Source: Strigamia acuminata
Lineage: Eukaryota > Arthropoda > Chilopoda > Geophilomorpha > Linotaeniidae
Direction of reading: 5' to 3'
Length of the DNA stretch: 60,000 nt
Assembly: GCA_949358305.1 (NCBI GenBank)
Contig: OX442318.1
Coordinates: 3,646,501 to 3,706,500 of the forward strand
Shown: positions 1-12,785 of the stretch, one piece after another
How the letters are laid out: every line of letters begins with the position of its first letter
How positions within the stretch are numbered: position 1 is the first letter of the stretch
Translations under genes and position numbers: made by a program
Notes under the pieces: generated by a model
Seen by the model: the letters and a program-made list of their open reading frames with translations, nothing else
Told to the model about the DNA's origin: nothing
Database searches by the model: none

Positions 1-434
1 AATCCTTCGCCAACAACCACGTGCCATGTCGGCCCAAACTTCTTATCCATAGATTCTTTAATATAGCGAGCAGAAGCCTAGGAAACAAAATAAAACAATA
101 AATTCAGTTGCGCCATCTAGTGACGAAATGTAATAGTTTTTTATTTTAACTTTTTGAAATTAAAATCGCATTTCTTTAAAGGCATTTTGTTTAATTTACT
201 TCGTTGTTTCCAATGTATTTTTCGCACGCTCCACTGCATATCTCGGCGCATTCGTTTTTCATTTCTTCCGGCATATCCGATTGCTAATTAATGGAAAAAG
301 CAAAACATTTCTAATTATTTGCTCGAAATAAAATTTCCAAAGAACTAAAAACGTCCTGCCTTAATTAAAGGGAAAGATGTGACCACTTTAAGCCCTCCCT
401 CGGCTAATGCTGGCGCTCCTGCTTCCTCAGACAT
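1..434 (-). CDS. DNAL4: Dynein light chain 4 (DNAL4-like), 5' part, truncated by window edge
   Basis: Small axonemal dynein light chain of the LC8-related DNAL4 group, expected in the dynein motor complex of cilia and flagella. Three exons are visible: 434-360 starts with ATG and encodes 25 residues ending in FPLIK; 283-200 encodes QSDMPEEMKNECAEICSGAC and onward; 77-1 encodes a segment with KESMDKKFG and TWHVVVGEGF. The order SDMPEEM, then CEK, then MDKKFG..WHVV.GEGF is the DNAL4 pattern and differs from DYNLL. All junctions are phase 0. The first intron starts with GC rather than GT (AAG|GCAGG), a minor-class GC-AG intron. The C-terminal beta strand lies outside the window. Family assignment is strong; the GC donor is read directly but unproven by RNA. 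Confidence 0.85.
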
Positions 435-1332
435 GGTAAAATCTTAAGAAACTCGCCGATTTCGCTTCCTACGCCGCCATGTTGTTTACAAGTGTAATCC
501 GGAAAACCCGATCCACTCATCGGCGAAAACCAACGCGAAAATCGATATAGCGCTAAGAAAACCCACAAAATGGGTCGAAATTTGGATAAATAAAGGCGAA
601 TTGGGTTTTATTTTGTAATTTCTTCGTTTAACAACACGGACGTGAAAGAGTAATTTTTTTTGCATACCGGAAGTGGATAATAACCAGAGATTATGCATTT
701 ATTTGAATTTTTATTATGAATTTAATCTTTTTTTTATTATTGTTTTTTTAGTTTGGTGGTTTTTAAACGTTAAAAGTTAAATAATTTGATCTTTTTTTCA
801 CGGATTCATGGACAATAAAGGTCAAATATAATCTCAAAATTACCTCAAATGATTATCAGTGCGTGTGATAGGAAAATTAAATTATTATTTTTTTAAAATT
901 TAATTCGCTATTTAATTAATTTCATCTTGAAAAACTTGGAAAACTGAGATACGAAACCACAAATTTATTTATTTTATTTTTCAAAATCTATTTAGTTTTC
1001 ATTCAAATTCAAAATACACAAAATCAAATAAATAAACTCTACTTCCGCCATTTTACACTTCCGCACTATGGCGCTCCGTCTCGACCACTTTCCACGCGAA
1101 AAAACCCAAATTTCTTCTATTTTAATCCCCCAAAATCACAAACGAAACATCCAAAAAGCCCCTCAACAAAATCCCCGTGTATAATCCGCAAAAAAATCCG
1201 ATTTTCTCCCCTAAAAACAACAAAAAACAACTCGAAGCAACTTGAACTTTGTTCACATCCTTAAAACTCTCAAATCTCGATACAACACTCGATTTATTCC
1301 GAACCAATCACGAGCCAGCGCCTATTTTATGA
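435..1332. other. Intergenic region between DNAL4-like gene and actin
   Basis: About 900 bp of AT-rich sequence. The two genes diverge, so this probably holds both promoters. Short reading frames on the minus strand (486-698, 1122-1307) have low-complexity composition and no recognisable domain. GC-richer patches near 1045-1100 and 1300-1330 could be promoter elements. No repeat or RNA gene was recognised. Confidence 0.5.
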
Positions 1333-1342
1333 CCATATAAGG
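1333..1342 (+). promoter_or_regulatory. CArG box (SRF-type site) of the actin promoter
   Basis: CCATATAAGG fits the serum-response-factor consensus CC(A/T)6GG exactly. It lies about 320 bp upstream of a splice donor that ends a non-coding exon and 1.4 kb upstream of the actin ATG. CArG boxes are established regulators of actin genes in animals. Function here is inferred from position and sequence only. Confidence 0.6.
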
Positions 1343-1349
1343 CAAGCGA

Positions 1350-1661
1350 ATTTCAACCAAGCGAGGTGTGCGAGAATGGAACCGACCCATTTCCCCCATC
1401 ACGAAAAAACCAAAAATCACCAATAAAAACCCCCAAAAATCCCTCAAAAAAATTCCCCAATCACCAAAACCAAACAAAACAAATTTTACGACAAAAACAA
1501 ACGTTTATTTGCCACAAATTACAAAATAAACACTTGCAAACACAACCCGTTCACCCTCGGCGGGCGAATCCATTTTGCCAACAAGTCTTTGAGGTTCGTA
1601 TTCAAACCTCCATTTGCTTTTCACGCCGATTCTCTTTGCTTGTGTTCACGCGGTTTGCTCA
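1350..1661 (+). other. Probable non-coding first exon of actin
   Basis: A strong donor (TTTGCTCA|GTAAGTAC, intron from 1662) pairs with a polypyrimidine-AG acceptor at 2750 (GTTTTCAG), 11 nt before the actin ATG. This is the usual layout of animal cytoplasmic actin genes: 5'-UTR exon, then a long 5'-UTR intron. The start of the exon is a guess because no clear TATA box or initiator could be fixed. The stretch 1366-1665 is open in one frame, but its translation is low complexity and not protein-like. Confidence 0.5.
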
Positions 1662-2335
1662 GTAAGTACACTATTTATTCACCAAATATACAAATACATA
1701 CACAATGCACACTCGTCTGTGCATTATTTGTGCATTATTAACCGCTGGTTCGATGTTTTTAACTGAAAAAAGAGGAAAAATCCACTTTTTTAGCAAGTGG
1801 CCGCCGACGAACCTCGTTATGGCGAAATTTGCAGTTAAAATTAGGATTCGGTTAAATTAACGTGAAAAATCGTTGTGGGTGGTTAATTCTAGCCTTATTT
1901 TGTGGTTTGTTTGGGTTTAGATGCGTTTTTGGGGCGGAAAATTGGTTTAAAGGGGCGTTGTCGTTTCCGGCGCCATTTTAATTGCCGGTAAATGATAAAA
2001 AATGCATTAAATGTTTGGGAAAAAAATATTTTTATGTCGAAATTTTATGAGGGAAAATCCCGTGGTGGTTTTCCGTTGGTTTCTCACGTTTTTAATTGAA
2101 TTGCAAAAGATTTTAGTCGTTTTTTCAATGTTTTTTCGATGTTTTTGTGCCTTTTTGACCGAAAAATGGCTCGAATATCATTGAATTTGTGTGCGTTCAT
2201 TCGGAAAGGTGTGTCGGATCGTCTGTAATTAAATTTAGGTGTTAACTTGATTTAGTTTATCGGGAAAAATCGAATTTGATACGATAAGCAAACCTGCGGC
2301 TTTCCGCGTAATGGTGTTTTGTAATCTGGGTAGAT

Positions 2336-2548
2336 CTAAAAGGTGGAATCGATCATGGGTATGGAGCAAAAACGAAATCCTGTAGTCTTTGAATTCTTTA
2401 GTATTTTTTTAGAAAAAATTTTTAAGATGTAAATAAATTGTTTAATGTCCGGCCGTTCCTTGACCGCACCTTTGGCTTCTAAATATGGAGTTAACGGCAC
2501 AGGATTGGCTGGTTGAATATCGCGGAAATTGAAGCGACTGTCCGCCAT
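2336..2548 (-). CDS. Hypothetical 70-aa reading frame antisense within the actin 5' intron
   Basis: Begins ATGGCGGACAG in a plausible start context. The first 37 codons are protein-like (MADSRFNFRDIQPANP, then PLTPYLEAKG) with balanced base composition; the rest is AT-rich and ends in a stop near 2336. It may be the first exon of a small gene nested on the opposite strand. I do not recognise the family and see no clear continuation exon. A chance frame is also possible. Confidence 0.22.
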   Translation of the reverse strand: MADSRFNFRDIQPANPVPLTPYLEAKGAVKERPDIKQFIYILKIFSKKILKNSKTTGFRFCSIPMIDSTF

Positions 2549-2755
2549 TTGTCGGGTCGAGTCAAAAGGCGGAACGGGGTAAATAGGTGGAACTAATTAG
2601 AAAAATGTTTAAATAAAAGACCGTGGAGCTTTAAAAAAAATATTATTTCTCTTCCGAACCTCGAACCACACAACCACACTCAGGTTGTTGATAAAAAAAG
2701 CGTTTTTCCTACGCCGGATTCGAGTTAAAACGTGATTTTCGTGTTTTCAGGTTAA

Positions 2756-5923
<3,168 letters not shown>

Positions 5924-6023
5924 ATCGATTATTTGCTTGTTTTTTTGGGAATTACATTCCATTTTGGGCGATTTTAAGAGTAAGTGTTGTCCATTCCATC
6001 GTTTATTTGAAATAAAAACGTTT

Positions 6024-6400
6024 TTTGGTTAAATAATGTACTATTTCTTTTATTTAACACGAGATTATGATGAAAGTTAGCGGTTTTAATGGAGTATCGG
6101 GCTGGTTGTAGATGCTCGAACGACGGTGGCGTCATCTTTTGTTCGAAAAAATCGTTTTCTGTTCGGTTTAATCAATTTTTATTACTTGATTAAATATTTT
6201 ATAAATATTTGAATTCTTAAATATGGATATAATAATTGTTGTTTTAGTTTTTTCTTGTTTTTTTTGTGTTGTTGTTCGTCTGACTCCAGGACGGTGCATT
6301 ATGGCGGACGTTTTTTTTGGCGGTTTGCCATATTTTTCGATGCCCAATAATACAATTTCCTCGTGACTTAATAGCCCCAAAACGACCAACATTTTAAATC
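6024..6400. other. Intergenic region 3' of actin
   Basis: AT-rich spacer after the actin polyadenylation signal. A minus-strand open frame (6168-6392) has no recognisable domain and a lysine/threonine-rich low-complexity tail. Nothing else is supported here. Confidence 0.4.
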
Positions 6401-6548
6401 ATGTGAGAACAGACGCGATTGTTTCACCACAATACAGAATTGCGCCATTTTAACACATTTAGCAAGTCTTTCTTCATTATTCTGAAAATTGATAATACTA
6501 CACAAGCTGTGGAATGTGCGAAATTTGCAGTTTTCAATCTACGACACG
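6401..6548 (+). promoter_or_regulatory. Conserved 5' block of the secreted CSD family
   Basis: This block precedes the ATG of CSD copy A and recurs, with small changes, upstream of copies B, C, D and F and as remnants elsewhere. It contains CACCACAATACAGAATTGCG, then ACACATTTAGCAAGTCTTTC, ACACAAGCTGTG, and GCAGTTTTCAATCTACGACA directly before the start codon. It probably holds the promoter and 5' UTR. No TATA box is obvious. Confidence 0.5.
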
Positions 6549-6946
6549 ATGAGAGCAGTTGTGCTGATTCTTTGCGTCATTTTGTGTGGCCCGACTGAAG
6601 CGGGGAAAGAGTAAGTTTGAACCGATAAAAGACGTGATAGATGATGGGCGAATTATTACATTTTAGGCCTCGCAGACATACTGGGACGGTCAAGTGGTTT
6701 AATTCAGACAAGGGATTTGGTTTCATCACACCGGACGATGGCGGATTTGACGTTTTTGTTCATTATTCGGAGTAATTTTTTGACTAAAAATTCAACAAAA
6801 TGTGACTAGATTAAGTTTAATTGATTGGGTTTTATTTCAGTGTTGGTGGCAGTGGTTACGGCGATTTGACTAAAGGGCAGAAAGTTGGATTCTCTGTAAT
6901 CCAGGGCCAGAAAGGTCCACAAGCTATTAATGTGGTACCGAGTTAA
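6549..6946 (+). CDS. Secreted cold-shock-domain protein, copy A
   Basis: Ninety residues from exons 6549-6610, 6667-6771 and 6841-6946, both introns phase 2. Residues 1-18 form a signal peptide ([18 protein letters not shown]) with predicted cleavage after Ala18. The remaining ~70 residues are one cold-shock domain: TGTVKWFN with Trp31, RNP1 KGFGFI (36-41), RNP2 VFVHY (50-54), then GQKVGFSV and KGPQAINVV. Cold-shock domains bind single-stranded RNA or DNA through the RNP1/RNP2 aromatics, which are all present. The mature length matches bacterial Csp proteins, but the second intron splits the Asp codon after RNP2 exactly as in the CARHSP1-like gene at 48.1-49.0 kb. AATAAA lies near 7067. Secretion and extracellular nucleic-acid binding are inferred. 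Confidence 0.85.
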
Positions 6947-7486
6947 GTTTTGATTGCCCAATTTGTGATGTTTGGCGATTTAAAAATATCAATTTGTTTT
7001 GATTGTACGGGCACATTGTGATTTTTTAAACACGTATTTCTTTTTTTGGTGAATTGGATATTAAATGAATAAAATGTGGCGTATTTAATATATTTATGTA
7101 AAGCTTGATCTGGATCTTGAGTTTATCAACTTGGTAAATGTGTTGAAGAACATTGCAGAGATATTTAATGAGATAAAAGTGCATTTCGCATTCTAGATGC
7201 ATCGGTTGTTAGATGAACCTTGTTTTTAGTCATTTATGCGGGGAAAAGATGCGTCTTAAAGGTCATGGGAAGAGAAAAATAAAAATTGAGGAGAAGATTG
7301 TTTGTGTCATTATTAGACCAAATCCATTGTTTATACGTGTTCAATTGTTTCGAGATTGTTATATCGTTCGTTTAAACGTTTAAAAATTCTCAAATGTCCT
7401 CCATTTTTAGTTTTCGAAAGTTTCCAAAAGTTGCCGTTGGTGGCGCTATTTATGACGTCATCGGCGACAAACAAGCAGCTTTTTAG

Positions 7487-7663
7487 CATGGGCTTGGCTT
7501 CATTTAAGAGCTACGAAAATTTATTATTAGTTCTTTTGAACCTATAAACTTGCAACAAATAGCAAATTGGAATATTTACTGAATATTAAAATCCCAATAA
7601 CCTAACAGTGTTGTCAAATTTGGAAAAAAAATTTCGTAGCTCTTAAATGAAGCCAAGCCCATG
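7487..7663. repeat. Short foldback: about 33-bp arms, about 105-bp spacer
   Basis: The left arm begins CATGGGCTTGGCTTCATTTA at 7487. Its reverse complement, ending GAAGCCAAGCCCATG, lies at 7628-7663. The two arms differ at one position. It may be a tiny non-autonomous element or a cruciform-forming sequence. Confidence 0.75.
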
Positions 7664-7939
7664 TGTGTGTCAAATGTCCAATATAGAATTATCCATCGTG
7701 TATGAATCGGAGAATAAAGCATTGAAAACTTTGACGTTTTCCTGACAAGTCTTGTTTTACATACAGTACATTCAATCTTCAAAAGCCGAATTAACTTATT
7801 TATGCGCAATGACTTCTCCAAACAGGACATTACGATTTTTACGTCATATCTCTGAGAAGTCAACTTGAAAAGAGGATTACGATTACGTGAAATTGATATC
7901 ACTCCTTTGACTTCTTCTGCACCTGCTATTGTTAGTTGC

Positions 7940-8110
7940 TACCACATGTTGTAACTCCTAATTAATAGCAACTTGGAAACATAGATGGCGCCACTGTTTT
8001 CTACCCGCAAACTGTCTCTGGTCGCTCCTGCCATCTGGAGACGACTAAACGAGCCTATATCGTGTTGAATACCGCCGACATTGCTTATGATCACATGTTA
8101 CCGAAGTAAC
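7940..8110 (-). repeat. Decayed interspersed repeat with GGCGCCA and CTGGTCGCTCC motifs
   Basis: The order AATAGCAACTTGGAAACATA, GATGGCGCCACTGTTTT, CAAACTGTCTCTGGTCGC and a GACATTGCTTAT box recurs at 43110-43290 and, reverse-complemented, at 11500-11720, 19240-19450, 24370-24560, 37070-37280 and 42190-42400. It codes for nothing visible. Its class is unknown. Confidence 0.7.
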
Positions 8111-8270
8111 TAGTGGTTTTAACGTTAAAAAGGAGTGTTTTACCATTTTGTCCCCAACCTTAAGTAGATGCATTCTATCTTTAAAAGACAAATTGCCTTC
8201 TCTTTAAATCTTAATGAAGTGAATTCTCGATTGAACACGCCAAAAAGCTGAACTGATCTAAAGAGATGGC

Positions 8271-8928
8271 TTCTTACAACATGTGGTAGCAACTAGCAAT
8301 AGCAGGTGCGGAAGAAGTCAAAGAAGTGATATCAATTTCACGTAATCGTAATCCTCTTTTTAAGTTGACTTCTCAGAGATATGACATAAAAATTGTCATG
8401 TTCCGGTACCGATTGGAGAAGTCATTTCGCATGAATAAGTTAATTCGGCTTTTGAAGATTGAATGTATGTGAAACAAGATTTGTCAGGTTAACATCAAAG
8501 TTTTCGATGCTTTATTCTCCGATTCATACACGATGGATAATTCTATATTTGACACCACATGTGCCCACCCTCTTCTCGGCCCTCTGGTGACCCTTGCCCT
8601 CAAACGATGCACCTACCGTATTTTCTCGATGTTAAGACGCACCTTTTCCCCGCATAAATGACTCTAAAAACAGGGTTCATCGAACAATCGATGCATCTAG
8701 AATGCGAAATGCACTTTTATCTCATTAAATGTCTCTGCAATGTTGATTTACCAAGTTGATAAACTCAAGATCCAGATCAAGCTTTACATAAATATATTAA
8801 ATATGCCACATTTTATTCATTTAATATCCAATTCACCAAAAAAAAGACATGTTCAAAAAATCACAATTTGCCCGTACAATCAAAACAAATTGATATTTTT
8901 AAATCGCCAAACATCACAAATTGGACAA
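8271..8928. repeat. Right arm of the A/B inverted duplication
   Basis: Reverse complement, with changes, of the sequence downstream of copy A, including the copy B 3' UTR. It makes A and B a tail-to-tail pair. Another A-B style block (CTTCTGCACCTGCTATTG type) found here recurs near 14840, 15830, 18240 and 43450. Confidence 0.7.
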
Positions 8929-9326
8929 TCATGTCTTAATTTTCACATTAATAGCTTGTGGGCCTTTCTGGCCCTGTATTACAGAGAATCCAACTTTCTG
9001 CCCTTCAGTCAAATAACGGTAACCACTGCCACCAATCCTGAAATAAAACGCAATCAATTAAACCATAAGTCACATTTTGTTGAATTTTTACTCAAAAAAT
9101 TACTCCGAATAATGAACAAAAACGTCAAGTCCGCCATCGTCCGGTGTGATAAAACCAAATCCCTTTTCTGAATTAAACCACTTGACCGTCCCAGTACGTT
9201 TGCCAGACCTAAAATGTAATAATTCTCCCATCATCTATCACGTCTTTTATCGGTTCAAACTTACTCTTTCCCCGCTTCAGTCGGGCCACACAAAATGACG
9301 CAAAGAATCAGCACAACTGCTCTCAT
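8929..9326 (-). CDS. Secreted cold-shock-domain protein, copy B
   Basis: Exons 9326-9265, 9208-9104 and 9037-8929. Exon 1 gives the same signal peptide as copy A. The CSD has [20 protein letters not shown] and DVFVHYSE, then [20 protein letters not shown] and KGPQAINV. The last residues are VKIKT instead of VVPS in copy A; that ending belongs to copies D and E, so the 3' end looks recombinant. Both introns are phase 2 and the middle exon is 105 nt. It is convergent with copy A. No disabling change was seen, so it is probably functional; expression is unknown. Confidence 0.82.
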
Positions 9327-9502
9327 CGTGTCGTAGATTGAAAACTGCAAATGTCGCACATTCCACAGCTTGTGTTTTATATCAATTTTCTGAATAATGA
9401 GGAAAAACTTGCTAAATGTGTTAAAATGGCGCAATTCTGTATTGTGGTGATGATTTACTCTTCTTTTCCTGTTTCTACGTACAATTCAGGGATTCAAACA
9501 AA

Positions 9503-10250
9503 TCAGATCGATCAATTCGATGTAAAGGGAGTAATAGGAGATTTCCTATTAGAAATCACCACTCAAATTAGTCTTTTCACTGTTTAATTAAGTCCTGCTG
9601 GGATGATAAAATTAATATTTTAATTTTATGACTTTGTCAGCTTTCAGTCACGTGTTTGTGTTGATATAATAAATATAAATGAAAATTGTGATTTTTATCA
9701 TAATCAAAAATCATTTTGATTTTATTTACAAATAAATTCTATTTTAATCGACAAATACATCGATGCAAATCAAAAATTCTATTTTATTTCTAGCAAGCTT
9801 TTAAATTTTACTCGCTAAAATTTAAAATAAAATAAAATAAAATAAAATATTTTTCTTTCTACTTTCGCTACGGAAACAAAAAATATTGTAACTCAAACTG
9901 ACAATCATTAAAATGATTGTCCGTTTGAGTTACAATGAAATTTTTAATAAATATTTTTTGTTTCCGTAGCGAGTAAAATTTAAAAGCTTGCTAGAAATAA
10001 AATAGAATTTTTGGTTTGCATCGATGTATTTGTCGATTAAAATAGAATTTATTTGTTTTTAAATAAAATCAAAATGATTTTTGATTATGATAAAAATCAC
10101 AATTTCCATAAAATTAAAATAAAATTAAAATATTAATTTTATCATCCCAGCAGGACTTAATTAAACAGTGAAAAGACCAATTTGGGTGGTGATTTCTAAT
10201 AGGAAATCTCCTATTAGGTACCCCCTTTACATCGAATTGATCGATCTGAT
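9503..10250. repeat. Large palindrome between CSD copies B and C
   Basis: The arms meet at about 9909 (ACAATCATTAAAATGATTGT). Outward they match through GAGTTACAAT, TTTGTTTCCGTAGCGA, AAGCTTGCTAGAAATA, ATGTATTTGTCGATTA, CCTGCTGGGATGATAAAA and on to AGATCGATCAATTCGATGTA. The left arm has about 70 bp (9640-9710) missing from the right arm. The flanking CSD copies B (minus) and C (plus) continue the symmetry head to head. A single-armed relative lies at 47700-48020. Confidence 0.9.
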
Positions 10251-10328
10251 GACGAGGGCTTATGCCACGAAACGGTCCATATCCATACGCGTAATATGCG
10301 ACATTTGCAGTTTTCAATCTACGACACG

Positions 10329-10390
10329 ATGAGAGCAGTTGTGCTGATTCTTCGTGTAATATTGAGTGGCCCGACAGAAGCGGAGGAAGA
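10329..10390 (+). pseudogene. Secreted CSD copy C: orphan signal-peptide exon
   Basis: Matches exon 1 of copies A and B (MRAVVLIL, then VILSGPTEAE) behind the conserved 5' block. The donor is altered (GAGTACCAG instead of GAGTAAGTTTG) and no CSD exon follows in the expected place. It is the mirror partner of copy B across the palindrome. Broken. Confidence 0.75.
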
Positions 10391-10673
10391 GTACCAGTTT
10401 GAACCGATAAAAGACGTGATAGATGATGGTTGATGGGAGAATTATTACATATTAGGAACATATTAGGAACACCTATATGAAAAGATGGTTATTATTATTA
10501 TTAAGAACAGCATGGCCATGCTGAAAAGTATTTTGTGTCAGAAACAGGAAAAGAAGAGTAAGGTATGTTGAAACGAAAGATAGCTTCCCTACAGTATAGC
10601 AGAATAAAACAATTTGACTTATGTGACAGCTGACAGGTGTTATTTTTGATGATTCTTCTTGGTTCTTTGTTAG

Positions 10674-10784
10674 AAAAACTACACTTTGAAGACAGAGGAG
10701 GAAGTTGAGTTTGATACTGTCAACACACCAGACGGCGCATTTGCTGAAAATGTTACAATTCTAACAAAACCAGATAGTAAATGA
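10674..10784 (+). pseudogene. Orphan C-terminal CSD exon of a different subtype
   Basis: A good acceptor (TTCTTTGTTAG) precedes an open stretch reading NYTLKTEEEVEFDTVNT, then AFAENVTILTKPDSK and stop. The pattern L..EE.VEFD.V......A.NV is the second half of a cold-shock domain. It resembles ordinary eukaryotic CSDs more than copies A to F do. It needs a phase-1 donor, whereas the family uses phase 2, and no matching exon lies upstream. Probably a relic. Confidence 0.45.
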
Positions 10785-11280
10785 ATACACAAATTATGTT
10801 CGGTAATTGAAAGAAATCGATTGTATTAAAAAAAGAATTGTTTTTTTTGGTGGATGGGATTAATTAAATTTGACACTTGGAACAAGAATTTTTTACTCGG
10901 TGCAAGTACTTTGCATTTGATGCAAGAATTGTTCATTTGGTGCAAGGATTTTTCACTTGGAGCAAAAATTTTTTATTTGGACCAAAATGTCTGAGTTTGG
11001 AGAATTTGGAGCAGAATTGGAACAGAATTTGGAGCCTTGTACAAGATACATAAGTGCACCAATTAATTCTCGGAGTGGCTGATCTATCAATTTCTCTCTT
11101 ATTGGCTAACTTGGGTGTGTTATCAGGAATGACGAATGAATGACAGGTCAGTGTAAAGTCAGGCTAACAAGTGTTTATTCAAATCATCCGATCCGGATCA
11201 ATTGCTTATTTTAGCGTTAAATCTTCCACCGATTGTAATTTTTCGCATAATTGACGATTTCGCATGCCGACAAGGACGAC

Positions 11281-11477
11281 TACTCCAATATCCCCGATAT
11301 ATTCTCCACCTTGCCCAGATCAATAACAACAGTTTTCTGCTTAATACGCTTTGTCATTGATAATAATAAATTCTCATCCTTATAAACTATCATTAAACCA
11401 TCGACATAAACTCCTAATATTAATATTTGATCTTTGTCCCTGTACAAATAAACACAAGGACCCACAAGGCCCCACAA
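11281..11477 (-). pseudogene. Copia-type reverse transcriptase fragment, unit 1
   Basis: Translates to YLYRDKDQILILGVYVDG followed by LMIV and, further on, LGKVENISGILE. This is the YVDD catalytic block and the downstream segment of a Ty1/copia RT. Here the second Asp of YVDD is Gly. No flanking pol domains or LTRs remain. It is a different family from the intact element at 28.3-33.2 kb. Confidence 0.8.
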
Positions 11478-11499
11478 ACATCGTTCTAAAAGTTGTCTT

Positions 11500-12060
11500 T
11501 ATCGGTGAATCCACTCAGCGAGTAAAATAGAAGACATTTTTCAAAAAGTATATCGCCCGTGTGTGATAAGCAATGTCGGCGGTATTCAATACGATATTGG
11601 TTCGTTTATTCGTCTCCAGGTGGCAGGAGCGACCAGAGACAGTTTGCGGTAAGAAAACAGTGGCGCCATCTATGTTTCCAAGTCGCTATTAATTAGGAGT
11701 TGAAATTTCTCTGCCTTGTGAGTGGTGGAAAGGACCCGATTTATCGCCCGTGGAAGGAATACAATACGGTATTGTTACATTAACACATAGCTCAGTTTCA
11801 ACAGGTTTGGCACGCCTGCCATAAATTCGGATACGTTTATTGGATTTGCAGTTTGGTTTCAACAAGTTTAGCACGATGGTAGGTAAATTCGGATACATTA
11901 AAGTCGTTTCTTTGACTCGCAGCTCAGTTGCAAACAGGAAGTGTTTTTTGGATATTCAGTGCAATTTTAGCTTGCATTTGTGCGTGGGCGATAAATTCGG
12001 ATGCGTTTTATGGATTTGCAGTAGATTTTCAACGAGTTCAGCCAGCAATAAGGATTCAAT
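11500..12060. repeat. Decayed interspersed repeat followed by 55-60-bp tandem units, unit 1
   Basis: The first part is the GGCGCCATCTATG repeat. From about 11765 units appear with the order TTTCAACAAGTTTAGCACG, GGTAAATTCGGATAC, and TTTATTGGATTTGCAG. The same unit family is at 19500-19870 and 42590-42840, and reverse-complemented at 21345-21580. A 125-aa open frame across it is a by-product of the repeats. Confidence 0.75.
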
Positions 12061-12566
12061 GGAATTTAGTATTTGTGACCTGAATATTTTAATATCACAT
12101 GTTGTTGCGATCCTCCGGGCTTTCCACTCTAAAAACAAATACTTACCTGGTTTGGAGTGGTTCGCAATTGAGATGCCGTTTATAGGCCTTATACTCGGTT
12201 GCCTGTGTGGTGTCTAGGGGTAATTTTATGAAAGGAAAACGACAGTTTGAATTGAATAAAATACAAAAATGTTTTATTTGTGCGAAAAGTTACAAATATA
12301 ATTATTAGAAATATAATTAATGAATTTACTAGGAAGTTATGAATTTAGTAGCTAAAACTAGGGAGAGAAAAAGAGAAGAGGAATGGGAAATGAGTCAAGT
12401 GAAACGGTTATGCTCACTTGAAACAAAGGAAAAAGGCGCCAACAACGACGGTTGATCGTTGGGCGCGAGTATTTGGCGCGCAACAAACGGCCGCTTGTTG
12501 CGCTCGGAAAATGGCGAGTCGGACTCGCCTGAGAAATATTATTTCTCGTTGAAGAACAGCTACTTT

Positions 12567-12610
12567 TATCTGTAAACTCCGGAGTAAAGCTCGCAGGTGG
12601 TTTACAGATA
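12567..12610 (-). other. LTR hairpin 1 with 22-nt conserved loop
   Basis: Perfect 11-bp stem TATCTGTAAAC/GTTTACAGATA. The loop (12578-12599, TCCGGAGTAAAGC then TCGCAGGTG) is identical to that of hairpin 2 at 12746-12785. Confidence 0.8.
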
Positions 12611-12745
12611 GCGGCGACGATTCTCTACGAGAAGTTTTGCCGTTGACGACGACGATGAGAGTACCAGAGTAAACTCGATGGCGCTCTCACAATAATCAAA
12701 CAACGAGCAGGGAACAAATTTCCTTCGCTCGTTCGATGGCGATGA

Positions 12746-12785
12746 ACAGTGAACTCCGGAGTAAAGCTCGCAGGTGGTTCACTGT
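12746..12785 (-). other. LTR hairpin 2, same loop on a compensated stem
   Basis: Perfect 9-bp stem ACAGTGAAC/GTTCACTGT around the same 22-nt loop (12755-12776). Compared with hairpin 1, three stem base pairs differ and each change is matched on the opposite strand. This is the signature of selection on base pairing. Confidence 0.8.

Larger units (their letters stand above)
6947..8270. repeat. Repeat mosaic between CSD copies A and B (left arm of an inverted duplication)
   Basis: Holds the copy A 3' UTR, then blocks that reappear reverse-complemented at 8271-8930 downstream of copy B: GCTTGATCTGGATCTTGAG near 7102 against its complement near 8760, and TATGCGGGGAAAAG near 7237 against its complement near 8653. 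It also contains a foldback (7487-7522 with 7628-7663) and a decayed repeat with GGCGCCACTGTTTTC near 7990. No gene is supported. Confidence 0.7.

Noticed and set aside
6168-6392. 74-aa minus-strand frame downstream of actin
   Set aside because: Starts plausibly but has a low-complexity Lys/Thr/Gln tail, no domain, and no splice partner was found.
6549-6946. Recent horizontal transfer of a bacterial csp gene
   Set aside because: The mature protein is Csp-sized and Csp-like, but two phase-2 introns, one at the exact position used by the nearby CARHSP1/CSDC2-type gene, argue for an origin within the animal genome. Transfer is not fully excluded without a tree.
11840-12217. 125-aa plus-strand frame (repeated at 24706-25083)
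   Set aside because: It crosses the tandem repeat units and runs into the solo LTR; its identity between copies only reflects the segmental duplication.
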